Assembly (NCBI GenBank): GCA_025362235.1
Contig: JANYGZ010000003.1
Location: 1-49,013 of the forward strand
Source: Ferruginibacter sp.
GTDB taxonomy: Bacteria > Bacteroidota > Bacteroidia > Chitinophagales > Chitinophagaceae
Length of the DNA: 49,013 nucleotides
Direction: 5' to 3'
Each line of letters starts with the position of its first letter. Position 1 is the stretch's first letter. The notes below the pieces were generated by a model. The model made no database searches and had not been told where the DNA came from. It saw only the letters and a list, made by a program, of their open reading frames with translations. Made by a program: the position numbers and the translations under genes. Shown here in pieces: positions 26,621 through 34,300 of this stretch.

Positions 26621-27664
26621 ATGATACAAGCAAAATGTTATGCAGCACAGTCGCCTGAAACAGATTTGGCACCCTGGAATTTTGAACGCCGTGAGCCGGG
26701 CGAACACGATGTGCAATTTGATATTATTTATTGTGGCGTTTGCCATAGTGATTTGCACCAAATAAAAAATGACTGGTTTCCTGGAATATTTCCGATGGTG
26801 CCGGGTCATGAAATTGTTGGTAAAGTGGCAAAGGTTGGAAGCCATGTAAAAAAATATAAAGCGGGAGATCTTGTAGGCGTTGGTTGCCTGGTTGACAGTT
26901 GCCGCACCTGCGAAAACTGCCAGGAAGGTTTGGAACAATATTGTTTGAACGGCGCTTCAGGAACTTATAACGCATTAGAGCAGGATAAAAAAACGCCTAC
27001 CTATGGCGGCTATTCAAATACCATTGTGGTGCATGAAGATTTTGTACTAAGTATCAGCGACAAATTAAATCTTGCAGCCGTAGCACCACTGCTTTGTGCA
27101 GGCATTACAACTTACTCACCTTTAAGATACTGGAAAGTAGGTAAAGGCCATAAACTGGCGGTGGTCGGTTTAGGAGGCCTTGGACATATGGCAGTAAAAT
27201 TTGGTGTTGCTTTTGGTGCAGAAGTAACAGTGCTGAGTACCTCTCCTTCTAAAGAAAAAGATGCGAAGGAATTAGGTGCCCACAAATTTGTGGTAACAAA
27301 AGATGAAGCACAATTCAATGCGGCAAAAGGTAGTTTCGATTTTATTTTAGATACGGTTTCCGGCAAACATGATATCAACAGCTATCTTGGATTGTTAAGA
27401 ACCAATGGCGTGATGATCTGTGTGGGAGCGCCTTCCGAGCCTTCGCCTGTTAGCGCTTTTGCTATTATTGGTGGAAGAAAAAGCCTCGCAGGTTCTGGTA
27501 TTGGCGGGTTGCCTGAAACACAGGAAATGCTGGACTACTGTGCTGAACACAATATCGTTTCTGATATTGAGATCATCAATATGAAAGATATTACTGCTTC
27601 TTATGAGCGTATGCTAAAGGGAGATGTGAAGTACCGTTTTGTAATTGATATGGCAACATTGTAA
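26621..27664 (+). CDS. zinc-dependent alcohol/aldehyde reductase (YahK/CAD-like)
   Basis: Medium-chain dehydrogenase of 347 residues. Catalytic zinc ligands are in CGVCHSDLHQ and VPGHEIVG; the four structural-zinc cysteines are in CRTCENCQEGLEQYC. The coenzyme fold has VVGLGGLGHMAVKFG. A Ser/Thr-rich segment after the second strand (VLSTSPSKEKDA), rather than an acidic residue, indicates NADP(H) preference. This is the pattern of cinnamyl-alcohol-dehydrogenase-like aldehyde reductases such as YahK. It is a single gene ended by a strong terminator. Confidence 0.9.
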   Translation: MIQAKCYAAQSPETDLAPWNFERREPGEHDVQFDIIYCGVCHSDLHQIKNDWFPGIFPMVPGHEIVGKVAKVGSHVKKYKAGDLVGVGCLVDSCRTCENCQEGLEQYCLNGASGTYNALEQDKKTPTYGGYSNTIVVHEDFVLSISDKLNLAAVAPLLCAGITTYSPLRYWKVGKGHKLAVVGLGGLGHMAVKFGVAFGAEVTVLSTSPSKEKDAKELGAHKFVVTKDEAQFNAAKGSFDFILDTVSGKHDINSYLGLLRTNGVMICVGAPSEPSPVSAFAIIGGRKSLAGSGIGGLPETQEMLDYCAEHNIVSDIEIINMKDITASYERMLKGDVKYRFVIDMATL

Positions 27665-27686
27665 CGAAATTTTTTAGCCTATTTTC

Positions 27687-27737
27687 TCTACGCTCATTCT
27701 TATCTAATTCTTAATAACAATGAGCGTAGATATTTTT
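27687..27737 (+). terminator. intrinsic terminator after the alcohol dehydrogenase gene
   Basis: A perfect 12-bp stem (TCTACGCTCATT 27687-27698 with AATGAGCGTAGA 27719-27730) with a 20-nt loop is followed by TATTTTT. Confidence 0.88.
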
Positions 27738-27868
27738 ACACTTCGGTCTTAGCCTTTCTAACGCACCAATGGTGTCTTGTTGACACGAAATCCATGGCGA
27801 AGTAATTGAGCAAAAATTTATTTTGCTTTTCGCAATTGTACAATTATTTATTGCGCTGTAGATGCAGA

Positions 27869-28750
27869 TTATTTTAAATGCTTCAATGCGTTTTCAAAGT
27901 ATTTTCTATTCTCAACAATTTCTTTCATATTATCGTATGGATTGGTTTCATATTCCATAGCAATAATACCTTTAAAGTTTTGCCGTTTTAATTCTGCAAG
28001 AACCCCTGGAATATTACTTTTACCGGTACCCAGGATAGTGTCTTTGCTGTCAATACCAAGTGTTACTATATCTTTTAAATGAAGGTCCAATATCCTGCCT
28101 TCAAACTGCTTTAAGCTTATCACTGCATCTAAACCACTCCGCCCCCAATGACCTATGTCAGCACACACCCCAAAGTTAGGTCTGTTAGCAATTGCAGCCA
28201 GTACCGAATCAGGATGCCAGTAGGGTGATCCCTTTTTTTCCTCATGAATGGCCACTTTAATATTATATTGCCCTGACATTGTATTAATCATGTCCCATTG
28301 ATTTTTTAAAGGCGAGGCAGTAATCATAGGGATGTTCAAATCTTTAGCAAATTCAAAAGTGCGTTTCCATTCTTCCGGTGTTTTGGGAGTAACTACGCCA
28401 AAGGCAGAAAATGCCATACCAAGGGAATCCATTAAGTGTTTAACAGCGTTACGCTCGGATGTATTCAAATCAATTCCAAAGGTAGATTTGGTGCCTGATT
28501 TAAGTAATTGCCCAGGATACGCTTCTATAAATTTAATACCAGCGCTGTCTATTTTTTTAATAGCGGTAAAAAAAGAAAATACATGAAAGCTATAGGTTTG
28601 AATACCCAGTTTCCAGTCTGGTGTAACATTGGAAGTTGAATCCGCAGAAGTTGATGCAGTATTTTTATTACTTGCTGAGTTATTATTGCATGCTGCAAAG
28701 AAAGAAAGAAAATAAATAAGTAGAATAAATTTTGAATTGGTTTTTAGCAT
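27869..28750 (-). CDS. sugar phosphate isomerase/epimerase-like lipoprotein
   Basis: A 293-residue protein. The N-terminal signal peptide ends in the lipobox FAAC (Cys21), followed by a Ser/Thr/Asn-rich linker. The rest is an AP-endonuclease-2-like TIM barrel: LGIQTYSFHVF at the start, VAIHEEKKG, FGVCADIGHWGRSG, LHLKD and IAMEYETNP, whose His/Glu/Asp residues match the metal site of xylose-isomerase-like epimerases. Related lipoproteins in Bacteroidota act on sugars in the periplasm. The substrate is unknown. A long non-coding gap follows upstream. Confidence 0.85.
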   Translation of the reverse strand: MLKTNSKFILLIYFLSFFAACNNNSASNKNTASTSADSTSNVTPDWKLGIQTYSFHVFSFFTAIKKIDSAGIKFIEAYPGQLLKSGTKSTFGIDLNTSERNAVKHLMDSLGMAFSAFGVVTPKTPEEWKRTFEFAKDLNIPMITASPLKNQWDMINTMSGQYNIKVAIHEEKKGSPYWHPDSVLAAIANRPNFGVCADIGHWGRSGLDAVISLKQFEGRILDLHLKDIVTLGIDSKDTILGTGKSNIPGVLAELKRQNFKGIIAMEYETNPYDNMKEIVENRKYFENALKHLK

Positions 28751-29278
28751 AGCAAGTTTTTTGAATAAAATTTTTTATAGTTGTAAATTAAAACAAATTT
28801 ACCAAAAACAATTTTCTAAAAATAATATTTTAATTGAAAATCCCCATAGGAACAGGTCTCCGGCCTGACTATTGTTACTTATCAAAAATTAATTTAGTCC
28901 CGGCAGTTTTCACCTAATGCACCTCAACTAAAAATTCTCTAACTGTGAAACCCCGACGTCAAATACTGTTTGAATTGAAAGAACCCTTCCTAAGATTTGA
29001 AAACAAATTTCATTTTTGAGTATAGATACCCTTTATTTTATAGCCCCTGATTCGTCGGGGTTTCGCCGCAATAGTCTATATCTTTAAATAATCAAAGGCG
29101 AAAACCCCGGAACTGAAGCTAAATTTATAAACAAAAGTTGATGTTAAGAACTAATGACCAGCAGAATTCCGTCCGCCGGATATAAAGCTTGGATATGCAC
29201 TGCTGCTGATTGTTCTTCCAGCCCCAACTGCAGCAAGTAGCAGTAGGTCTTCTTGTCGGAGAGCAGTTTTTCAACTAA
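28751..29278. other. 528-bp non-coding gap
   Basis: No supported gene. It contains a three-arm set of inverted repeats (28947-29110) described separately and GC-richer patches. A patch at 29161-29190 (tccgtccgccggatataaagctt) resembles 32039-32058 (tccgcccggataaaagctg). This fits a mosaic boundary of the accessory region. Confidence 0.5.
28947..29110. repeat. GAAACCCCGACG inverted repeat with a third partial arm
   Basis: GAAACCCCGACG (28947-28958) is the exact reverse complement of CGTCGGGGTTTC (29053-29064). A third arm, GGCGAAAACCCCGG (29097-29110), matches the reverse complement of the middle arm's GGGGTTTCGCC with one inserted A. The middle arm could pair with either flank. Terminator, remnant repeat and regulatory switch are all possible. 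Confidence 0.55.
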
Positions 29279-30166
29279 TTATTTCAAGTCAAACGATTGG
29301 CTAAATTTGTCGTTGTTAAGAATTTCAGTTAATATTTTTTCTGTCGTTACTACGTTGTTTTTAAATGGGTGTTGTTGAAATAAGTTGGAGTAAATTTTAT
29401 CTCGTTGATTAAGTAAATCGTCCACTGAATTTTCTGATAGTTCATAAATGCGGTTTGAAAAGTCTGAATGCCATTTCAAATTTTGTGGATTTACATATCC
29501 TTTTTCAATAAATCCTTTTGTCTTTTTTGGGCAACGGCAAGGATTTTCTGTATTCACTAATCCGCATCTGTTGTGCATCCATTCGTAAAGGTCTTTTCTA
29601 GCTCGTGTTAGTTTTTGTCTGAAATTATCGGGTGTTATTTCAAAAAATTCAGCACCTAATTTGTGGTCTATTTCAAATACATCGCCAATAATATATGTGA
29701 GCCGTTGTCCTCTGTCAAGGCACATAATCATTCCTGCCATACAAGCCACTTTCGATTCTTCAATTTCCCATTTCATTTTGCTCTGTTCGCTGTCTGTCAA
29801 TTCAATTATTTCTGAATTTTCTATGACTTTGAAAAAGTTGTTAAAACCCGATTCATATCTTATTTCGAATGCCGATTTTTTAGTATTTAAAAAATGATTA
29901 AAAGTGATGCGATACAACCAAGTTCTAAATTGTGCTTTTTCAGGATTGTAGTTGCCCAAGTTTGAAATCACTTTAATAAGCACTTCTTGTGTGGCATCTT
30001 CGGCATTGGCAATGTCATTAAAATATTTCAGGGCTACATTAAAAATGTAACCCTGATGATTTTGTATAAGTACATTCAACGCTTCTTTACTGCCCTCTAA
30101 ACTGGATTTAATCAGTTCCAAATCGCTTTGTTGGTTATATGTTTTGCTGTTAAATGGACTTTTCAT
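29279..30166 (-). CDS. ECF-type RNA polymerase sigma factor with C-terminal extension
   Basis: A 295-residue sigma-70 family protein. Region 2 has YIFNVALKYFNDIANAEDATQEVLIKVI and FRTWLYRITFNHFLN. Region 4 appears as LDRGQRLTYIIGDVFEIDHKLGAEFFEITPDNFRQKLTRARKDL, less canonical. About 90 extra residues follow, starting with a Cys cluster (CRCPKKTKGFIEKGY) that may bind metal. It is the last gene of a four-gene operon: its ATG directly follows the preceding TAA with no gap. No anti-sigma factor gene is adjacent; the partners encode small sensor-like or membrane proteins. Confidence 0.85.
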   Translation of the reverse strand: MKSPFNSKTYNQQSDLELIKSSLEGSKEALNVLIQNHQGYIFNVALKYFNDIANAEDATQEVLIKVISNLGNYNPEKAQFRTWLYRITFNHFLNTKKSAFEIRYESGFNNFFKVIENSEIIELTDSEQSKMKWEIEESKVACMAGMIMCLDRGQRLTYIIGDVFEIDHKLGAEFFEITPDNFRQKLTRARKDLYEWMHNRCGLVNTENPCRCPKKTKGFIEKGYVNPQNLKWHSDFSNRIYELSENSVDDLLNQRDKIYSNLFQQHPFKNNVVTTEKILTEILNNDKFSQSFDLK

Positions 30167-30967
30167 TTATTTACACATAAAAAGGTGATACGTTTTTAAA
30201 GCATTATCTCTAATGGGTGCTAACGCAATATAATTTGGGTCTGAAATATAGTCCTTCATTTTTGTTGCATCATCTATGCCAAATATAACAACTAATTCAG
30301 GCTGTTGATAGTCTAATTCGCCAATAGCTGGCATACTTTTCATTACTTTAATAAAGTTTTCTGAATGAATTCCATATTTGGCAAATAGCCCATTACGTTG
30401 TCCTTTTTGATTGAATTCAATTAAGTTATCAATTCCTGTGCTATTTTTAAAAGTAACGAACGCAATACCGTGAATGGCATTTTTGGTAGATTGGCTTATG
30501 ATTTCTGTTGTTTCTTTTTCTGTTCCAAAAGAAACATTCATTTTTCTTAAACCGCTATTTCTGATTTTAGCCAATGCTTTTACTTCGTTATCCGCCATAT
30601 AACTTTGAAAGTTTGCCATACTTTCTGCCGTAAATATTTGTATCATATCGGGTTGTTCAATTTCGTTTTGAATACTCCCAATTTGCCCTTTACTTATGGG
30701 TTGATACTGATGCAAAATTTTAATTCCATACTTTTCAAAATTGGATTTTGCTTTTAATTGAAATTCGTCTAATTTTTGAATTCCCCCTTCTTTGAAGTAC
30801 AGAAAACTTATGAATATTATTTTTTGATTTTCCATTTTTTGTTTTTTTAGTAATTTAATTTGATGATTTTCTTTCACACCTTTCCTGTGTAAGTTTTGAG
30901 CATTGACTGTATGCTTCATTGCGAAACTGAAAATTGTTATTAATCCTAAAACGATATTATTTTTCAT
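30167..30967 (-). CDS. tandem DUF1330-like dimeric alpha/beta-barrel protein with signal peptide
   Basis: 266 residues. A likely signal peptide (MKNNIVLGLITIFSFAMKHTVNAQ) leads to two similar ~95-residue domains: ENQKIIFISFLYFKEG...MNVSFG and IHGIAFVTFKNSTG...THKLF-like end. Each has the strand pattern of DUF1330/NIPSNAP-like ferredoxin folds (PDMIQIFTAESMANFQSYMAD and PELVVIFGIDDATKMKDYIS). The start at 30967 overlaps the previous gene by 11 bp (ATGAAAAATAA), suggesting translational coupling. A second ATG at 30835 would give a cytoplasmic form lacking the signal peptide. Confidence 0.75.
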   Translation of the reverse strand: MKNNIVLGLITIFSFAMKHTVNAQNLHRKGVKENHQIKLLKKQKMENQKIIFISFLYFKEGGIQKLDEFQLKAKSNFEKYGIKILHQYQPISKGQIGSIQNEIEQPDMIQIFTAESMANFQSYMADNEVKALAKIRNSGLRKMNVSFGTEKETTEIISQSTKNAIHGIAFVTFKNSTGIDNLIEFNQKGQRNGLFAKYGIHSENFIKVMKSMPAIGELDYQQPELVVIFGIDDATKMKDYISDPNYIALAPIRDNALKTYHLFMCK

Positions 30968-31235
30968 ATTCTATTCCTTTTGATTCCAACTTTATCTTTT
31001 CAGTTTCAGCCATTGTGTTGGCTTTGCTCCAATAGGTAATAGAACATCTCGATGAAACTGCTGTACCCAAAATCATTAAAGCTAAAACTGCTAATACAAT
31101 TCCGATGACACCCGTTACTGTACCAAAATACCAAAGCCCAATTACTACAAAAGCACAGACTGCTCTAATAATTCTGTCTTTCCAACCAAGATTTCGTTTG
31201 AAGGCATATGTCATACCTTTGAAAAATCTGTTCAT
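30957..31235 (-). CDS. DUF2892-type small membrane protein
   Basis: 92 residues with a hydrophobic hairpin (AVCAFVVIGLWYFGTVTGVIGIVLAVLALMILGTAVSSRC region, residues ~26-63) typical of YgaP-like DUF2892 inner-membrane domains. The N-terminus is basic and the C-terminus charged. It starts 1 bp after the stop of the SRPBCC gene and overlaps the next gene by 11 bp, so it is part of a coupled operon. Function in this context is unknown. Confidence 0.8.
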   Translation of the reverse strand: MNRFFKGMTYAFKRNLGWKDRIIRAVCAFVVIGLWYFGTVTGVIGIVLAVLALMILGTAVSSRCSITYWSKANTMAETEKIKLESKGIEYEK

Positions 31236-31236
31236 A

Positions 31237-31665
31237 TTATTTGTTGTTTAAAAGTTCTTCAATTCCTTTTATTCCGCCTTGATACAATTGATCAAGACCA
31301 ACGGCAACAGCTTGTTCCATACTTTCGTCCAATAAATTGTAATTAGCTAACCAGGTAAAATTAGTCTGCGTAGCAGAAAGTGGTGTTACGTGAATTGTAC
31401 CGATAATGTCTTTTGTTGGCAACATATCTTGTTCGTCAATGGAGTATTGAAAAACTTTTGCCACTTTGTCAACGGTCAATATTGTTTCTTTCAAAACATT
31501 GCCCTGAAACGTTTTGCAGATTCTTTTTGCACCTGCACCGCTACCTGATAATTCGCAAGATTCGATTGCTGAAAACCATTTTTCAAGTCCGTCTCCCTTT
31601 GCGATTAGGTCCCATACTTTTTCAGATGGGGCATTAATTGTCATTGTTGTTACTACCGATTTCAT
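31237..31665 (-). CDS. SRPBCC-family (polyketide cyclase-like) protein
   Basis: 142 residues, starting with the family pattern TTMTINAPSEKVWDLIAKGDGLEKWFSAIESCEL. It continues with strands around a presumed hydrophobic cavity (KRICKTFQGNVLKETIL, FTWLANYNL) and a long C-terminal helix. SRPBCC proteins bind small hydrophobic ligands. It is the first gene of the operon SRPBCC, DUF2892, DUF1330, ECF sigma. Ligand sensing coupled to the sigma factor is possible but purely inferred. Confidence 0.82.
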   Translation of the reverse strand: MKSVVTTMTINAPSEKVWDLIAKGDGLEKWFSAIESCELSGSGAGAKRICKTFQGNVLKETILTVDKVAKVFQYSIDEQDMLPTKDIIGTIHVTPLSATQTNFTWLANYNLLDESMEQAVAVGLDQLYQGGIKGIEELLNNK

Positions 31666-31798
31666 TTTTTTTGTTTTTAAAATGTACAGTAGTTATACAA
31701 CAGACTTGTCGGAGTGTGACAAAAGGTTAAAAAATATTTTCCGGAAAGTCTAAAAGATAGGAAAGTCGTCAATGTCTGTAAGGTTGTTTTAGACTTCT

Positions 31799-31884
31799 GA
31801 CTAACGTTTTTTTAATGTTCTGAATGAATGGTTTATGTTTTTAAATTTAACCATTCATTTCGCCTTTTTGTCCCCTCGTTAGCC
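31799..31884. repeat. attC-like nested inverted repeat
   Basis: CTAACG (31801-31806) and CGTTAG (31877-31882) form inverted outer ends 82 bp apart. Inside is an 11-bp perfect inverted pair, AATGAATGGTT (31823-31833) and AACCATTCATT (31849-31859). With flanks, the outer ends read GACTAAC and GTTAGCC, each one position away from integron core sites RYYYAAC/GTTRRRY, and the total size fits attC. No integrase gene is in the window, so the identification is tentative. Confidence 0.35.
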
Positions 31885-32184
31885 AAAGAATTTAATTTTG
31901 GTCGCCGGAATAGGGGGAATTACTGCTAACGGACACGGCTTGGCGATGTGGTGGAATTTGAAAATCGTCAAGCCCTGAGCCGCTGCTGAATAAAGATAAA
32001 AAAGTAAAAGTTACCAACCAAAGCCAAATAGAAATTCTTCCGCCCGGATAAAAGCTGATAGCGATAAAATGTTGAAGCCACCAACTGTCTTCCACCATAT
32101 TGCCAAACCGCATCCTATGTTGTACGTTCGTGCTTCTCCTCGGTCTGTGTCGCTTCGAATAGCAGGGTGTGTCCCGTGTGTGGG

Positions 32185-32253
32185 AAAGCAAGCTCTTTTG
32201 CAAGGTTGGCTTTTGTGTGTTGGCTTTGTGTGCCTTGCAAATGTGCTTGCTTT
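32185..32253. repeat. nested perfect inverted repeat downstream of the Abi-like gene
   Basis: AAAGCAAGC (32185-32193) pairs with GCTTGCTTT (32245-32253), and TTTGCAAGG (32197-32205) pairs with CCTTGCAAA (32233-32241). This gives two 9-bp perfect stems separated by a symmetric 3-nt internal loop (tct/tgt). The 27-nt apical part contains the direct repeat TTGGCTTTTGTGTG / TTGGCTTTGTGTG. It lies 9 bp beyond the apparent original stop (TAG 32262) of the Abi-like gene. No T tract follows, so it is unlikely to be a simple terminator. Confidence 0.75.
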
Positions 32254-32261
32254 GGCGTGGG

Positions 32262-32894
32262 CTATATAGCTTTTACCTTTTTCAAGATGTCATTAAAGTG
32301 GTCAATGTCTGTAAGCAATTTCGGTAAGTCATTGTCAAATCATGTAAGAAATGTTAGCATTTCGTTGTACTGTTTTTCTATGTCCTGCAAATTGCCAAAG
32401 ATTGGTTCGTAATGATAAATTCTATTGCGTAATGTTCTGATGCGATATAATGCGTCTGCAATTGTATCTCTTTGTCTTAAATGCTTGGGTGTGTTTTGAA
32501 ATATTAGTCTCAATGGTTTCCAAAGCAAGCCTGTGTAGTGTCGGTTAAATAACCTGTTCCAAAAGCCAAAGTTAAGTTCCGCAATTATTCTGTCTGCTGT
32601 AATAGTTTTACGTTGTGCAGTAAGTTTCTGTGTAGCGTCTGAAACAAATGGCAAAAATTCAACTGGCAAGCTATTTTTAAACCAATATGGGTCATTAAAA
32701 TGCAGTTTCAAAGTTTCGTTTACTGCGTTTCTCAAACTCACTTCAAGTACAGATAGAATGGGGTAGAAGGCTTCTGATAGTTCAATGTTGACTTTGTAAA
32801 GCCGATAGGCTTTGTCAAAGTCGTTATTTATTTTGGCAAGATATATGTTGAAACGTGGGCTTGATAAGTAATATTTTAGCTGTTGTTCGGTCAT
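32262..32894 (-). pseudogene. Abi-like HEPN protein gene with a premature in-frame TGA
   Basis: The frame from ATG 32894 gives 184 residues before TGA at 32340-32342. Without a frame change it then continues 25 sense codons (FDNDLPKLLTDIDHFNDILK...) to TAG at 32262. The protein resembles abortive-infection Abi (AbiD/F type) HEPN proteins: FYPILSVLEVSLRNAVNETL and the Rx4H motif RNRIYH (R156 to H161), the proposed RNase site. TLTFLT-TGA-FDNDLP would read naturally with Trp (TGG), so one substitution probably removed the last ~26 residues. The catalytic motif is intact and the shortened protein might still work. Confidence 0.7.
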
Positions 32895-33029
32895 AAAGTG
32901 CTACAAATTTGCGAAGAAATTTGCACTAAACTGAATTAAAGGCTATATTTGCTTCGTGATGCTGGTTCCTCCTCTCCCAAACTCGTGTTGGTGATGAAAC
33001 CAGCTTTAGTTTTTTATAGACCTCCCGAA

Positions 33030-33905
33030 TTATTTTATTATAAAATTTACAGGATGTGCTAATAGTTTTCCGTCTTTCCATTTTTGAATTGGGTTTTGGA
33101 TTTTCACAATTTCCGCATTCTCTTGTCCTGCATTGAAAACACAATAAAGCCAATATTTGTCTCCATTGCTTTGATTAAAAAAGTTTCTTGCAACTTCCCA
33201 TTGTGTTCCTGAAATTGATAATATCTGTCCAAATTTTTCTACTGTTGTTTTTACTTCAACTATTCGTATAATCTCCCCGTTTTGCTTAATAATAAAATCG
33301 CAACCAACACCCTTTTGTCCACTTTTGTTTAGGTCTATTATTTCTATTGTTGTATCATTTGCGAACTCATTTGCAAGGTCAATATTCACACAAGGTTCTC
33401 CCCAATCGCCGATTTCGGTAAGCAATTTTTGAGAAGGCTTTTCTGTTTGATTTTCTTGTTCATTTTCAAAACTTGTCGCTTCATTATTTAATTCATCATC
33501 ATTGTTAGTTAGATTAGTTCCTTGCCCACTCTTGAATTCAATAACGATGGGAGAATCTTCTAACACTCTTGAATTTAATGTAGCTTCCTTGGGTGTATAT
33601 TCGGGAATGAATCCATCTTCTTCTTCTGTCTCAATCGGCTTCTTTTTTACTTCCTTTTCAGCTTCTGACTTTTTGAATTTTTCATAGGCTGCGTATTCTT
33701 CCTTGTATATAAATTTTCCTCCAGTTCGTTTTTCTATTGCGGTGATTTCATCTGGTTTAAATTCAAGAAAAGTAGTTAAAATGCTATTTTGATAAGAGGG
33801 AATAAGCTGACTAAAATTAATTTCTTTAGGAGAAACCAAATTGTTGCTTTTGTTATAAAGCCAGGCATTTTTATTTAAGACACCTACGAATTTTGCAGTA
33901 AACAT
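33030..33905 (-). CDS. DUF3883-domain protein with PD-(D/E)XK-like nuclease motif
   Basis: 291 residues. The C-terminal ~125 residues match the DUF3883 pattern: GDWGEPCVN, then GCDFIIKQNGEIIRIVEVKTT with D203, E217 and K219 forming a D-x13-E-x-K restriction-nuclease-like motif, then ISGTQWEVARNFFNQ and YWLYCVFNAG. A charged, low-complexity linker (~residues 75-160) joins it to an uncharacterised N-terminal part. DUF3883 occurs in helicases and defence proteins. Standing next to an Abi-like gene, a DNA-targeting defence role is plausible but inferred. The start is ATG 33905. Confidence 0.72.
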   Translation of the reverse strand: MFTAKFVGVLNKNAWLYNKSNNLVSPKEINFSQLIPSYQNSILTTFLEFKPDEITAIEKRTGGKFIYKEEYAAYEKFKKSEAEKEVKKKPIETEEEDGFIPEYTPKEATLNSRVLEDSPIVIEFKSGQGTNLTNNDDELNNEATSFENEQENQTEKPSQKLLTEIGDWGEPCVNIDLANEFANDTTIEIIDLNKSGQKGVGCDFIIKQNGEIIRIVEVKTTVEKFGQILSISGTQWEVARNFFNQSNGDKYWLYCVFNAGQENAEIVKIQNPIQKWKDGKLLAHPVNFIIK

Positions 33906-33990
33906 TTTCGTTCGGGTGTAACTTGAATAATTTGCCCATTCATATTTTCCTAAAAAATAATCATTTTGAACTGATGTCGACTACATGCCG

Positions 33991-34300
33991 TTATTTTCTG
34001 TCACCATTTTGTTTTTTGTTTATAAATAGAAATGCCTGAATAATAATAAGTCCAGCAATTAGCCAAAAATTAATTACTGACTTATCTGAATATTTTTTGT
34101 GAACATGGCAAATTGTGTCAAGAAACTTTTTGCTTTTAGTTTTACGGTGTCAAAACTTTGACTCGAGTCAATTTCCATTTTTTGCATAGAAGTAAATGCA
34201 TTGTTCTTTGAGGCAGCAAGGTCAAAGTGCATAAAACTGTTGCAAGCAGGTAGAATAAAAGCCCGAATGAAATTATTCGCAAGATTTTTCTAAGTGTCAT
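33991..34300 (-). pseudogene. frameshifted small membrane protein gene
   Basis: Three successive frames on the minus strand join into one plausible protein. First MTLRKILRIISFGLLFYLLA (TM helix) from ATG 34300. Then a shifted frame with FDLAASKNNAFTSMQKMEID...KLKAKSFLTQF. Then a second shift into KKYSDKSVINFWLIAGLIII (second TM helix) ending KQNGDRK and TAA at 33991. No single frame exceeds ~52 codons. The ATG follows the preceding gene's TAG with no gap, as in a coupled operon. Two indels, or two sequencing errors, broke it. Confidence 0.6.

Larger units (their letters stand above)
31666..32261. other. ~600-bp structured non-coding stretch
   Basis: No credible gene. It holds the attC-like repeat (31799-31884), GC-richer sequence (31900-32150) resembling part of the gap at 29161-29190, an acgttcg motif (32122-32128) also present at 34673-34679, and the nested inverted repeat at 32185-32253. 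A minus-strand frame open from 32203 to 31892 has poor coding character (Arg/His/Ser-rich, no motif) and is not called. Confidence 0.5.

Noticed and set aside
31892..32203. 103-codon minus-strand frame in the accessory gap
   Set aside because: Composition (Arg/His/Ser-rich, irregular), no motif, and overlap with structured repeat DNA; not called as a gene.
32340..32342. TGA read as an amino acid (recoding) in the Abi-like gene
   Set aside because: No supporting evidence such as a UGA-reading tRNA in the window; a simple nonsense mutation is more economical.
32926..33153. 75-codon minus-strand frame overlapping the 3' end of the DUF3883 gene
   Set aside because: A shadow in another frame; the DUF3883 frame has the conserved residues.
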